Shown one piece after another: positions 51,701 through 59,730 of a stretch of DNA of 64,000 bases; position 1 is the first letter of the stretch, and each line of letters starts with the position of its first letter. This DNA comes from Lachnospiraceae bacterium. GTDB taxonomy: Bacteria > Bacillota > Clostridia > Lachnospirales > Lachnospiraceae. Below the pieces are notes generated by a model, which was not told the DNA's origin, made no database searches, and worked only from the letters and a program-made list of their open reading frames with translations. Made by a program: the position numbers and the translations under genes. The stretch lies in the NCBI GenBank assembly GCA_002892395.1, contig NBBL01000002.1, positions 1 to 64,000 on the forward strand, written 5' to 3'.

Positions 51701-53282
51701 CTGTGGTCAAAGCCTTCAGCTCCGGACGTCCCTTTGGGAAGGTCTGCGGTCTGGTATTGCCACTGCAGCTTCCATTTTCTCCGGCTTCGTAGCTCACCGT
51801 CGCCCAGTAATCTTTGTCCTGTACATTTTCTGTGTATGTCAACGCAATCGTTCCGCCGCTGTTCTGAAGCTTCAAGCGATAGTGATAGCGCTGATCCGGC
51901 TTGGAAGGCTGACCAAGGATTTGGAAATTGTCACGCGGCTCAGGCTCATAGTTCGGCGGATAATTGTATCCGGGTTTCACCGGAGCCTCTACTTCAAACT
52001 CTGCATCAGGGGCAAGTGAAAGTTGCTCGACACCCTGATTGCCCATATCCTTTATCAGATTGCCCTGCTGATCCAAGTAACGCACCGTGACCTTAGATTT
52101 GAAATTCGGATCCCGCTTATATATATAGCGAAGCGTCACGCTCTGGTTCGGCATGCTCCCCCGGAACTCCCCCGTCTGAGAATTCAGACTGCAGCCTGCC
52201 TCCGTCGCTGAGTAAACGCCCCGTGCCGGAGTCGCAGTATTCCCGGTCACCCACTCTGCTTTCACAAACTTGTAGGCTTCGATCCCCGGTGCCCTCGAAA
52301 TCCCATCTATCTGTGATTCCGCAGCATATTTCTTGTGATACGAAGCTTGAATCTCAGTCAAGTTGCTGGTACCCGGTTTTTGCGTCACATACTGAATCTG
52401 AAACAGAAATTTACTGTTTTCATCCGGCTCATAGCGGTACGCCACGGTGAGGTCATCATTTGGCATGGTGCCACTCAGTTTGAAGTTTCCATCCAGCTTC
52501 ACCAGACCATCTATGCTTCCCGCTCCGGACAATTCTCCGAATTTTCGCCCGTTTTGGTTTTTAAGGATCGCATCCTTCACCTTATATCCGGGGATGCTGG
52601 TCAAGCAGCTGGCAAAAATCTTCTGGTTCGCGGCTACATCTTGTTTCCACTGTGTCCCCCCCATGGTAAAGGCACGAATGGAAGGATCATTGGGATACTG
52701 AATGCCATCCAATGCTGTTTTGCCTTTCCCCTTGTTTCGCTCCGGATTAAGATCCCGGTAGTGCATCACCGTGAACGGAAAGGGTTCGTTTTCATTGCCC
52801 ACCCACTTCGCTGTGTAGACGGTGGGTGTTGTGTAAGGAAAATTCGACGGTAGATTCGGCTGTCGCACCCCGTTGCTGTCATACCAGCCTGTAAATCTGT
52901 ATCCCGGCCACTGTGAGGAAATGTCCTGAAAATCAAACACAGGCAGCTCCGGTCTAAGTGCGGTGTCAGAGCCTGCACTATGCTTTGCATGCTCCGTCTT
53001 AATTTCCGCAGGAAAATCATGGGAGGTCGTCAGCAAAGCTCCTGCGGATCCCTTGAAATGGTAAGTCTTCCTTCCATTTTCTATGACCGGCTGGCACTCC
53101 TTGTATCCGTTCGTTGAATGGCTCAGATCCGGTCCGATTCCCGGATCAAACCAGATCTCTGAAGGTATTCCAGTATTTGGATCCTGTGCATACGCCGGCA
53201 ATGCCGGCGCTGTCATGGTAACCGCCATGACCAGCGCCAGAGCCGCGGCAAAACGCGCCTTCTTTGTTTTTCCTCGTCTCAT
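48735..53282 (-). CDS. Giant secreted cell-wall-binding protein (1515 residues)
   Basis: Signal peptide at about 1-32 (ALALVMAVTMTAPALPAYA). The body holds InlB/Flg_new-like beta repeats (YRFTGWYDSNG near 129, HYRFKGWYLV, YRFDDWYNEAD) and modules ending in a MucBP-like pattern (SGTMPNDDLTVAYRY about 281, RGSMPNQSVTLRYIY about 384). A helical segment (about 1220-1295) is followed by a GGS linker near 1314, and the C-terminal ~185 residues are choline-binding-type aromatic repeats (GWYQDSTGKWYFL, GWHLDASDGNWYYL, GWQEIDGAWYFL) ending RPFGAMYRNEMTPDGY. There is no LPXTG. The ATG at 53282 has AGGAGG upstream, 11 bp after the previous gene. Probably a wall-attached adhesin; ligand unknown. Confidence 0.85.
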   Translation of the reverse strand: MRRGKTKKARFAAALALVMAVTMTAPALPAYAQDPNTGIPSEIWFDPGIGPDLSHSTNGYKECQPVIENGRKTYHFKGSAGALLTTSHDFPAEIKTEHAKHSAGSDTALRPELPVFDFQDISSQWPGYRFTGWYDSNGVRQPNLPSNFPYTTPTVYTAKWVGNENEPFPFTVMHYRDLNPERNKGKGKTALDGIQYPNDPSIRAFTMGGTQWKQDVAANQKIFASCLTSIPGYKVKDAILKNQNGRKFGELSGAGSIDGLVKLDGNFKLSGTMPNDDLTVAYRYEPDENSKFLFQIQYVTQKPGTSNLTEIQASYHKKYAAESQIDGISRAPGIEAYKFVKAEWVTGNTATPARGVYSATEAGCSLNSQTGEFRGSMPNQSVTLRYIYKRDPNFKSKVTVRYLDQQGNLIKDMGNQGVEQLSLAPDAEFEVEAPVKPGYNYPPNYEPEPRDNFQILGQPSKPDQRYHYRLKLQNSGGTIALTYTENVQDKDYWATVSYEAGENGSCSGNTRPQTFPKGRPELKALTTEKGITAQAAPHYRFKGWYLVQQDRFVEAENAATATISLDGDLTLRAVFEKNPDDWFKLKFEPYAPVHGRLSGIQKLEVERGTTWEQLSLPGTTPDPLYRFDDWYNEADEPMTEHGNAPILADQTYKARFTKIGPREDGLLAIPDASGSVARDGSGEIVIHGPNESRNYAVTDSEGTILSAKTGRALADGRFFTGLPVCSQYLVYELDRSANPAAGRKISEVDSDKQSQPASVVVPALGENYRVEDDQAADQKKITVTPAASDTQYALLDAGGEVASSWKMPEGTSRAVVFAGLKTNTVYTVVAKSASGTEAPSDKQPMGSTVAVGGTRTSAGNTYPLQILGGGTVTWIERNGTDVPVGSDNTKVMVQQGDQIRIEANAENSLSSRFKEWQVLVGNLEMRYPEQRSQVVTMPKGAVVLRSAYAPAAASNATLDYAPKNGTFALGSKKSEESEPDAVDNLRTALIDNTTDQGLLSGSRNTVSYTVQFNKRSVPASVSNALKEQTGEYGFKFPWSLTIGLKRAVNGVNKPLASGSNAEVPVVAKVNENLLDRGMNYHLYKQGWDGAENPVYTEIPMKPDPNAEDASFDGILFFSANIGDTLVFAYSKAYTVTIKDTRRAAASQNRWKLKVPQGKSLEEADRFRDVWGSLEAHWTDTDTGIEYELAGLKKANTESAPFYSTGDEVKRNLTLYAVYVPADEAAWQAARDQLRKEIDLAHGLSNDGGLRPEDRDELAGAVSDAAEVLNRNPRPTRAELEAAYDTLKAVVDRVRTGVPTPPAPEGGGSGGSGGSGGSGGSGGSGGAARGMGSASGLSSRTTYSSGTDGSWDNFNPAGHGWRFVTTGGKQLENQWADIVYTYGGVSKTFTYHFGANGVMDSGWYQDSTGKWYFLSTDHNGWFGGLTKGWHLDASDGNWYYLNLMDGAMLSGWQEIDGAWYFLNPHTPEQTWFWNQAAERWEYGQGKSRPFGAMYRNEMTPDGYPVDDRGAWIRETP
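49311..49371. repeat. 9-bp tandem repeat encoding the Gly-Gly-Ser linker
   Basis: CCGCTTCCG-type units are repeated about six times in frame, encoding GGSGGS... in the 1515-residue surface protein. Such 9-bp arrays can change length by slippage without breaking the frame. Confidence 0.85.
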
Positions 53283-53293
53283 TCCATGCCTCC

Positions 53294-56200
53294 TCACTTG
53301 ACCCACGCGCCGTCGCCGTCCACCCGGTACTGATCCGGCGTAGTCTCGTTCTGATACAGGGAGCCGAAGGGTCTTCTCTTGTTGTCAAGATAGAACCACT
53401 TCTCCGCCGCTTCGTTGTACGCCCAGGTGCTGCCTTCATTGTACGGTGCGAAGTAATACCACTTTTCTCCGATCTGCACCCATCCTGTGGCCATCTTCCC
53501 GGTCACGGGATCCAGATAGTACCAGCGGCTGTCATCCCGGTCGTAATGCCAGCCGGTCTTCATCTTTCCAAACCAGCCGTCGTGCGCTGTGTTGCAGTAG
53601 TACCAGTTCCCGGCTTCATCCAGGAACCAGCCGGAATCCATGATCCCGTGGGCGTTGAAATGGTACCAACCGTTCCGATTCACGTCGCCGTTTGCGTAAT
53701 CCAGCTTTCCCCAGCGGCTCACAAGGCGAATGCCGCCGTTCAGCACAAAGGCCCATTCCTGCTTCTCTGCGTTCAAAAGCTCCCAGTTTCCGTTGGTTCC
53801 CACCACGTAGCTCTTTGGGCTCTCCGGGACGAAGGGGGACGCCTGTACTCCTGCTCCCCGGCCGCCGCCGCCTCCGCCGCTGCCGCCCACGTTTCGTTCG
53901 GTGTTGATTCGCCCATAGTGGTCATAGCGCTTGTCCAGGGTGCGGTCATAGGGCTCCATGGATCGTTTCAGCTTATCCAGTGCCTTCTGAAGCTCTGGGG
54001 CAGTTGCCGCCGGTGCTTTCTTCTCAAAGACTGCCAGGGCTTCCTTCACCGCATCCAGAATCTCTCCGGTCTCCTTCCGCTTTAAGAAGAAGTCGTCCGC
54101 CCGCCGGGCGGCCTCCCGGATGGCGTCATCCAGCTGCTTTCTGGTGTTTCGCACCTCGGGTCCGTTGTCCTTGTAGTACGCATAGACGTAGGTTCTTTTT
54201 TGGATCGGCTGATCCTCATCAAAGGCTCTCAGCTTGTCCCTTCTCCGGCTCCAGTTTTCGAAATGATACTCAATTCCCTGATCATCCGTCACATGCGGAT
54301 CCGGCCGCTCCAACTTCTCATAGTCAGTTTCATATGTGGAATCACTGGGCGCTTCTCCCTTTCGCACCTTGAAGTCGTGCTTCGGCTGGCTCCGGGAGTG
54401 CTCATTCAGGAAGGTGAGATGGTACGCCTTCGAGTAGGTCAGGACATAATGGGCGTCAGGCCTGGCGGTGAACTGGAAGAGCCCGCCGTCCTTCTCCGGT
54501 TCTCCCACCATAGTGACCTCATCCACCAGGTATTTCCCCGGATGATCCGGGTCTTTCCGGTACTGGTAGAGCACATAGTCCATCATGTCCACATCTTCCC
54601 GATCCAGCTGCACGTAGGTATTGAAGGCAGCATCGGAGGGGGTGGTCCGCCCCACTCTTCTTCCGTTGACATAGCGCTCAATCAAAACTCCCAGATCCCA
54701 CGCCTCCGTATAAGCGCTCTCATGATCACGGGCAGTGGTGCTGACCTCTCGCAGCGCAAGCGCATTGGAGAGGGTGGCCTTCACTCTTCCCTTTTGATAG
54801 ACCACCTTGTAGGTGACATCCGCATGGTTCACATCCATCAGCTCCCGGTCCTTATCGGTGGTCAGGGACTCCTCAAGGCCGCTGACTTCCTTCGGATCCA
54901 GCGCCATCTCCCCCGGATTGCCGCCCCGCACCTCATCTGTGACTCTTGCATTTCTGGGACTGCTCTGCCGGTCGTACTCGGCGCTGAACACCACGTTGGT
55001 GTCCGGCATGGTAAAGTCAAAGACCAGCGCCTTCAGCTTCGCTCCCAGTCCGGAAACGGCGCCTACCAGCACCCGCCAGGCACGGAAGCGCTGCCCGGCG
55101 TCATTCTCTGCCTCTGCGCTCACCCGGACGGTATCGCCCCGGTGTGCCTCCTCATATTCCTCTCCATTTACCGTGTGTTCTCCCACGGTCTTTACGGTTC
55201 CGTTCACTGTCTTCACGATAAACCTGGGGATTTCCAGCTCGCCCCCCGGATCCATGGTGAGCTCCGTCCCGTCAGGGCGCTTACTCTCCGCCGTGACGCC
55301 GCTCTTCCCCTTGGGACGCGCTACTACAGTGTACACCCCATTGTAATCGAGACCGGAGAATACCACCCGACCGGGCTTTTTCACCGGGGTCTGCCACCCG
55401 TCGGCGCCGCTCTCCTGGGTGTGTACCACGTGACCGTTCTGATCCAGCAGCGCGTAATCCGCATCCCGATCCGCGGGTTCAATGGTGAGCACCGTCTTGT
55501 CCTCGTGCTTCGTGTCGTAGGTGATCTGGTAATTCCGCTCCACCACCGGGGTCAGAACCTCCGACGGCTTTCCGTGGGCGCCCCTCACCTCCGTTGCCTT
55601 CATGCCGGGAGCTGCGTTGCTGCTTCCTTCCGCCTCATACACCAGATACCGGGTTCCCGGGCAAAGCTTGTCAAAGACGGTTCTTCCGGTGACGCTTCCG
55701 TCCTGCACGTCCAGAATGGTTCCGTCCAGGTCTGTGACGAAATACCGGTAGCCGGGCTTCGTGTCAAAGGCGGTGACCCTGCCCTTTCCGTCCTCATCCA
55801 GGCTCCCTGCGGCGTCCACATCCCCTGCATTGGTTCCGAATACCTTAGGATCCGGGTAGAATTGATGGGTATAGGTGGCTCCGTTCCTCAGGCTGTCATT
55901 CTCCCCCATCTTACGGGCTCCGTCATACCAGCCCTTTTTCAGATAGTTTACTTCCGGCTCATTGTTTGGCTTAGAGAGAACGCCCCATTTGCTGTCATAG
56001 TGGGTGTGGATGGAGACCGGATGGGAAATCGGGGCCCCTGCACTGTCAATCAGCGTCCCGTGGTCTCCGGCTGTCAGCTGCACATCCACCCACTTGTCCG
56101 GATCCTCCTCAAAGGCTGCGGTGAGGGTGGTGTTGTCCCCGGCAAAGGTCTGATCCTCCGAGATCAGCTTCTCTCTATCATCATTTTTGTCCCATACTCC

Positions 56201-59200
56201 GTCTCCGTCTGCGTCAATAAACCAGCCCGCAAAGCGGTAATACTGACTCTCTGAGTTAGTAGAATCCAAGCTGACCAGCGGAACCAGCCGCTTTCTCTTG
56301 ATGGCGGCCCAGGTATCCCCGTGGCCCTGGTTGTCCGCCTTCAGAACCTCGGTCAGGCAGCTGCCGTCGGGATTTTTGATCACATCCGGCGACACCTTCT
56401 TGTTCGGGTCGTCAGACGGTCTTTCGTTGTCGTGGGACAGTGTACCATAGCGCCCGCCATTATAATGGATGGTTGCCCACTGGCTGGAATCCCGCTGGTG
56501 ACGGTAGGTCACCGTAAGGTCATCCGCCGGCATGCGCGCCGTATAATTATGTGCTCCGTCAAACTGAGCCTCCGGAGCCTGGGGCTCCGCCTTCTGCTCC
56601 GCATAGCGGTAGCCATAAGGCAGTGCATAGGTGGCTTTCACATTGGCATCCGCAGGATGCTTCTCGGTGACGGAAGAAATTTCCTTCAGGAGGCTGTCCT
56701 GACTCTCTGTATCCTCATACCGCACCTGGAAGCGGTAGCCCTCGCCGTTTGGCTTATAGGTGTAGGTAATCTCCACCGGCTGGTTTGGCATCTTGCCCGT
56801 GTAATTTCCCGCGGCGTCAAAGCTGCCGGTCACTTGACTGACCAGATGACCGTCTGTGTCATCGGCAGGAGTCCCTTTTGTGAGCTTCCAGCTCTCCAGA
56901 TCATAGCCGAAAACATTCGCCGGAGACACCGAAATGCTGTCCTCCGGGTAAAGCCCCTGCTGGGACGCCGTAAGCACTTCTCTTTCGTTTCCGCCGCTTC
57001 CTGTCACGTATCTCACGGTGAGCGGAGAAACGGCGTTTTCATCGTCGCGATTCACCTCATAGCGGTAGATGACCGACGCATTCTGTCCCGGCATTTTCCC
57101 TGTGAAGGCGCCGCTGCTTGAATCAAACTCGCCGAAGGGCTTATTTCCATTGCCAAAATCAAACTGATCCGGCACCCGGCGGGAATGATTCAAAGCCCAC
57201 TTGTAGCCGTGAATGGGCTTCGCTGTGAACGAAAGCGGCGTCTCCACCGAGCCATGTACCTTGTCTTCGTCCTTGCTCCGGAATACGATGCTTCCGTCAT
57301 GGTTCTGATATGCCACCTTGCAATCAAAGGTCACACCGGGATCCGGTTCAAAAATCGCGTAATATTTCTCCGGATGCTCCGGGAAGGTTGCAGGCAGCCT
57401 GTCTTTAATATCATAATCGTTAGAACCTGCCTGCTTAACCGGCGGCGTGAACAATCTGCTGTTTGCATCGTAAGTCCCCGGTGCCCAACCTCGAAACACG
57501 TATCCGAGCTTTGAGACAGTCGGGAAGATTGCATTCACAGAATCCCCGATTTTCCCCTTAATCTCTGACGGCTTCGGCTTACCGCCGTTGGGTTCAAAAG
57601 TGATGGAACCATACTGTTTCACATAGGTATAGGTGACAACCACATCTCCTGCCGGCATGGTTCCGGTGACCTTCCCCTTATCAGCTCCGCTCTGCTCCAG
57701 CTTCAGAGAGGAATAGGCGCCCTGACTCACCTCCACCTTTTCCAATATGTAGCCGGGAAACGAATCCGCCGGTTTCGTCACCAGGTCGCCTACGCCGTGA
57801 CGCTCCGTGGAAGGCTGTGCTCCAACCACGTCCGCTCCCTGATCATCCACATAGACCCAGGCTATGCTGTAGCTTTTTCTTCGAAGCACTGCGCATTTCC
57901 TGGCATCGTTGCTCCGGACTCCTCCAGACGCCTCAACTCCCTTTTTCTCCTTTAGATCCGCCGTAATGTTGTCGGAGAATGGGCAGCTCGTCAGTTGATC
58001 GTAACCCGGATATTTCTCTTTGGGCCCTGCTGCGGGCTTTGCCACCGTAATTTCCTGACTTTCTTCTGTGGGGTCACTTCCCGACATATAGACAGGAAGC
58101 GTCCCACTGGTAACGCCGATCTTGCCATCCTTCAGATCATCTGCCACCGTGATGGTCTTTCCGTCAGGGAGATACACATTTGCCGGCGTTCCCGCCGTAT
58201 CTTTATTGTCTTTGATGTTGACCTCGTTCAAAACCGTGAACGTCCCGGAGCTGTTGTAATGGACGGCTCCTTTGCCGCCCTCCTTGGATTCGTTCCCTGT
58301 GACCGATCCGCCGTTCATGGAGAGAATCGCGCTGCCGCTGAGATCCACTGCGCTTCCCTTCTCTTCGGACGTCCCCTTTGCTCCGGTCACCTTGGCGCCA
58401 CTGTTTAGCTCCAGCGTTCCATTGCTTGCAGAAAGGATTGGCTCCGAGCTCTCCACCTGATTTCCGTCAAGGGTAATATCGGTAAATTTGAGCTTTCCTT
58501 CTCCGGTCTGATTAAAAAGGGAACCTGTAAAACCGGGGGCTCGCTTAAGGGATATGCTGTCCTTCACCGGCTCTCCCTTATGGTCATAATCCGTGCCGGA
58601 GATGGTGATATCCTGGGATTTGCCACCGGAAACGGAAATCCCTGCCTGCAGATCCGGATAATCCATGACATAGATATATCCTTTTTTACCGCTCAGCTGT
58701 CTCAGTGCATACTCGATGGTTTTGTAAGGATTCTGGCAAGTCCCGTCATGGGAACTGCTATCCTTACCAAATTGGTCGGACACATAATAGGAGGTCGCCT
58801 TGATGAGAAATGCCACCCGCTTATGGACAATTTCATAGGGGCGAAGATGAATCTTCCAGGACCAGGCGATTCCGGAGTCTATCTTTTCACTGAGCTCACC
58901 GGATTTTGTCTTTTCATTTCCTGTAAACATATACTCCCAGTAGGGCCTATATGGCCCTACATACCTCTTATCCGGTTTCGTGACCCCCAGTTCAGGATCA
59001 TCCGTGATGCAGTCAAAGGTCTCCTGCGTATCTGGGTTTACCATATGAAAACCCTTGGAGTTTTTGTAACATATTGCTTTGTCTGCAAGAGTGCTCTCTC
59101 CGATCTGCGTATCCGCGCCGGTTCCGACATAGAAGGTTCTCCCCTTCGTTCCTCCTCTCCCGGTGGTGTCCCGAAGATAATAGTCCACAAAAATATAGCG

Positions 59201-59704
59201 GTTACTGGGATCCGGCTTTACCGTCATCTTGTACTCGATGCCCAGAGTCGTATTCGTAATCACAGTCCCGTTATGCTCAGGGGACGGCTTCAGATAGTCA
59301 AACCGATCCGTATAGGAGTTGAATCCCGCCTTAGGTACTTCGGTGGTTTCTTCACTCTTCGGCGTCATAATCCATGTTGAATAACCATTGTGGGCGTATG
59401 TCGTCTTTATCCCACTCGTGCTATACTCCTCCTGCCCTTCCTTCAGACCCACCAGATTAAATTGGTTTGTTTCTAGCTGTATGTCTTCGCATTCGTACTG
59501 ACCTCTGGTTGACATTACCCATTTAAACGCCGTTGCCTCGCTGGCACCCGTATCCCCAATTGGCTCCGGCTCCAGCTCCGACGCATACGCGGTCATGGGC
59601 GCTGCCGGTGTGAGGAAGCTGAGCACCATGGTGAGTGCCAGCGTCTTCGCCAGGAAGCGCCGCAGGATTCCCTTCCCTGATTGTTGGTTTCGTTTGTTCT
59701 TCAT
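53294..59704 (-). CDS. Giant secreted cell-wall-binding protein (2136 residues)
   Basis: Signal peptide about 1-41 (ALTMVLSFLTPAAPMTAYA). Residues ~45-310 form an unrecognised domain; ~310-535 look like a right-handed beta-helix (CQNPYKTIEYALRQL, then ITLDGNQ, NGGSVTGN, NEVNIKDN). Then come modules ending in GTMPAGDVVVTYTY (about 688), GKMPGQNASVIYRY (880), GKMPNQPVEITYTY (980) and ARMPADDLTVTYRH (1063), and InlB-like YYRFAGWFID. A helical stretch (about 1855-1935), a glycine linker near 1943, and C-terminal aromatic wall-binding repeats (GWFLDEAGNWYYC, GWVQIGEKWYYF) ending RPFGSLYQNETTPDQY follow. The central and C-terminal parts are paralogous to the next gene. No sortase signal. Confidence 0.86.
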   Translation of the reverse strand: MKNKRNQQSGKGILRRFLAKTLALTMVLSFLTPAAPMTAYASELEPEPIGDTGASEATAFKWVMSTRGQYECEDIQLETNQFNLVGLKEGQEEYSTSGIKTTYAHNGYSTWIMTPKSEETTEVPKAGFNSYTDRFDYLKPSPEHNGTVITNTTLGIEYKMTVKPDPSNRYIFVDYYLRDTTGRGGTKGRTFYVGTGADTQIGESTLADKAICYKNSKGFHMVNPDTQETFDCITDDPELGVTKPDKRYVGPYRPYWEYMFTGNEKTKSGELSEKIDSGIAWSWKIHLRPYEIVHKRVAFLIKATSYYVSDQFGKDSSSHDGTCQNPYKTIEYALRQLSGKKGYIYVMDYPDLQAGISVSGGKSQDITISGTDYDHKGEPVKDSISLKRAPGFTGSLFNQTGEGKLKFTDITLDGNQVESSEPILSASNGTLELNSGAKVTGAKGTSEEKGSAVDLSGSAILSMNGGSVTGNESKEGGKGAVHYNSSGTFTVLNEVNIKDNKDTAGTPANVYLPDGKTITVADDLKDGKIGVTSGTLPVYMSGSDPTEESQEITVAKPAAGPKEKYPGYDQLTSCPFSDNITADLKEKKGVEASGGVRSNDARKCAVLRRKSYSIAWVYVDDQGADVVGAQPSTERHGVGDLVTKPADSFPGYILEKVEVSQGAYSSLKLEQSGADKGKVTGTMPAGDVVVTYTYVKQYGSITFEPNGGKPKPSEIKGKIGDSVNAIFPTVSKLGYVFRGWAPGTYDANSRLFTPPVKQAGSNDYDIKDRLPATFPEHPEKYYAIFEPDPGVTFDCKVAYQNHDGSIVFRSKDEDKVHGSVETPLSFTAKPIHGYKWALNHSRRVPDQFDFGNGNKPFGEFDSSSGAFTGKMPGQNASVIYRYEVNRDDENAVSPLTVRYVTGSGGNEREVLTASQQGLYPEDSISVSPANVFGYDLESWKLTKGTPADDTDGHLVSQVTGSFDAAGNYTGKMPNQPVEITYTYKPNGEGYRFQVRYEDTESQDSLLKEISSVTEKHPADANVKATYALPYGYRYAEQKAEPQAPEAQFDGAHNYTARMPADDLTVTYRHQRDSSQWATIHYNGGRYGTLSHDNERPSDDPNKKVSPDVIKNPDGSCLTEVLKADNQGHGDTWAAIKRKRLVPLVSLDSTNSESQYYRFAGWFIDADGDGVWDKNDDREKLISEDQTFAGDNTTLTAAFEEDPDKWVDVQLTAGDHGTLIDSAGAPISHPVSIHTHYDSKWGVLSKPNNEPEVNYLKKGWYDGARKMGENDSLRNGATYTHQFYPDPKVFGTNAGDVDAAGSLDEDGKGRVTAFDTKPGYRYFVTDLDGTILDVQDGSVTGRTVFDKLCPGTRYLVYEAEGSSNAAPGMKATEVRGAHGKPSEVLTPVVERNYQITYDTKHEDKTVLTIEPADRDADYALLDQNGHVVHTQESGADGWQTPVKKPGRVVFSGLDYNGVYTVVARPKGKSGVTAESKRPDGTELTMDPGGELEIPRFIVKTVNGTVKTVGEHTVNGEEYEEAHRGDTVRVSAEAENDAGQRFRAWRVLVGAVSGLGAKLKALVFDFTMPDTNVVFSAEYDRQSSPRNARVTDEVRGGNPGEMALDPKEVSGLEESLTTDKDRELMDVNHADVTYKVVYQKGRVKATLSNALALREVSTTARDHESAYTEAWDLGVLIERYVNGRRVGRTTPSDAAFNTYVQLDREDVDMMDYVLYQYRKDPDHPGKYLVDEVTMVGEPEKDGGLFQFTARPDAHYVLTYSKAYHLTFLNEHSRSQPKHDFKVRKGEAPSDSTYETDYEKLERPDPHVTDDQGIEYHFENWSRRRDKLRAFDEDQPIQKRTYVYAYYKDNGPEVRNTRKQLDDAIREAARRADDFFLKRKETGEILDAVKEALAVFEKKAPAATAPELQKALDKLKRSMEPYDRTLDKRYDHYGRINTERNVGGSGGGGGGRGAGVQASPFVPESPKSYVVGTNGNWELLNAEKQEWAFVLNGGIRLVSRWGKLDYANGDVNRNGWYHFNAHGIMDSGWFLDEAGNWYYCNTAHDGWFGKMKTGWHYDRDDSRWYYLDPVTGKMATGWVQIGEKWYYFAPYNEGSTWAYNEAAEKWFYLDNKRRPFGSLYQNETTPDQYRVDGDGAWVK

Positions 59705-59730
59705 GTCTCTTTTTTCCCTCCGCTTCCCGT

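Noticed and set aside
54200-56254. A 684-codon plus-strand open frame inside the 2136-residue gene
   Set aside because: Antisense shadow of the surface-protein gene; the composition is that of a reverse-complemented repeat protein and no family is recognisable.
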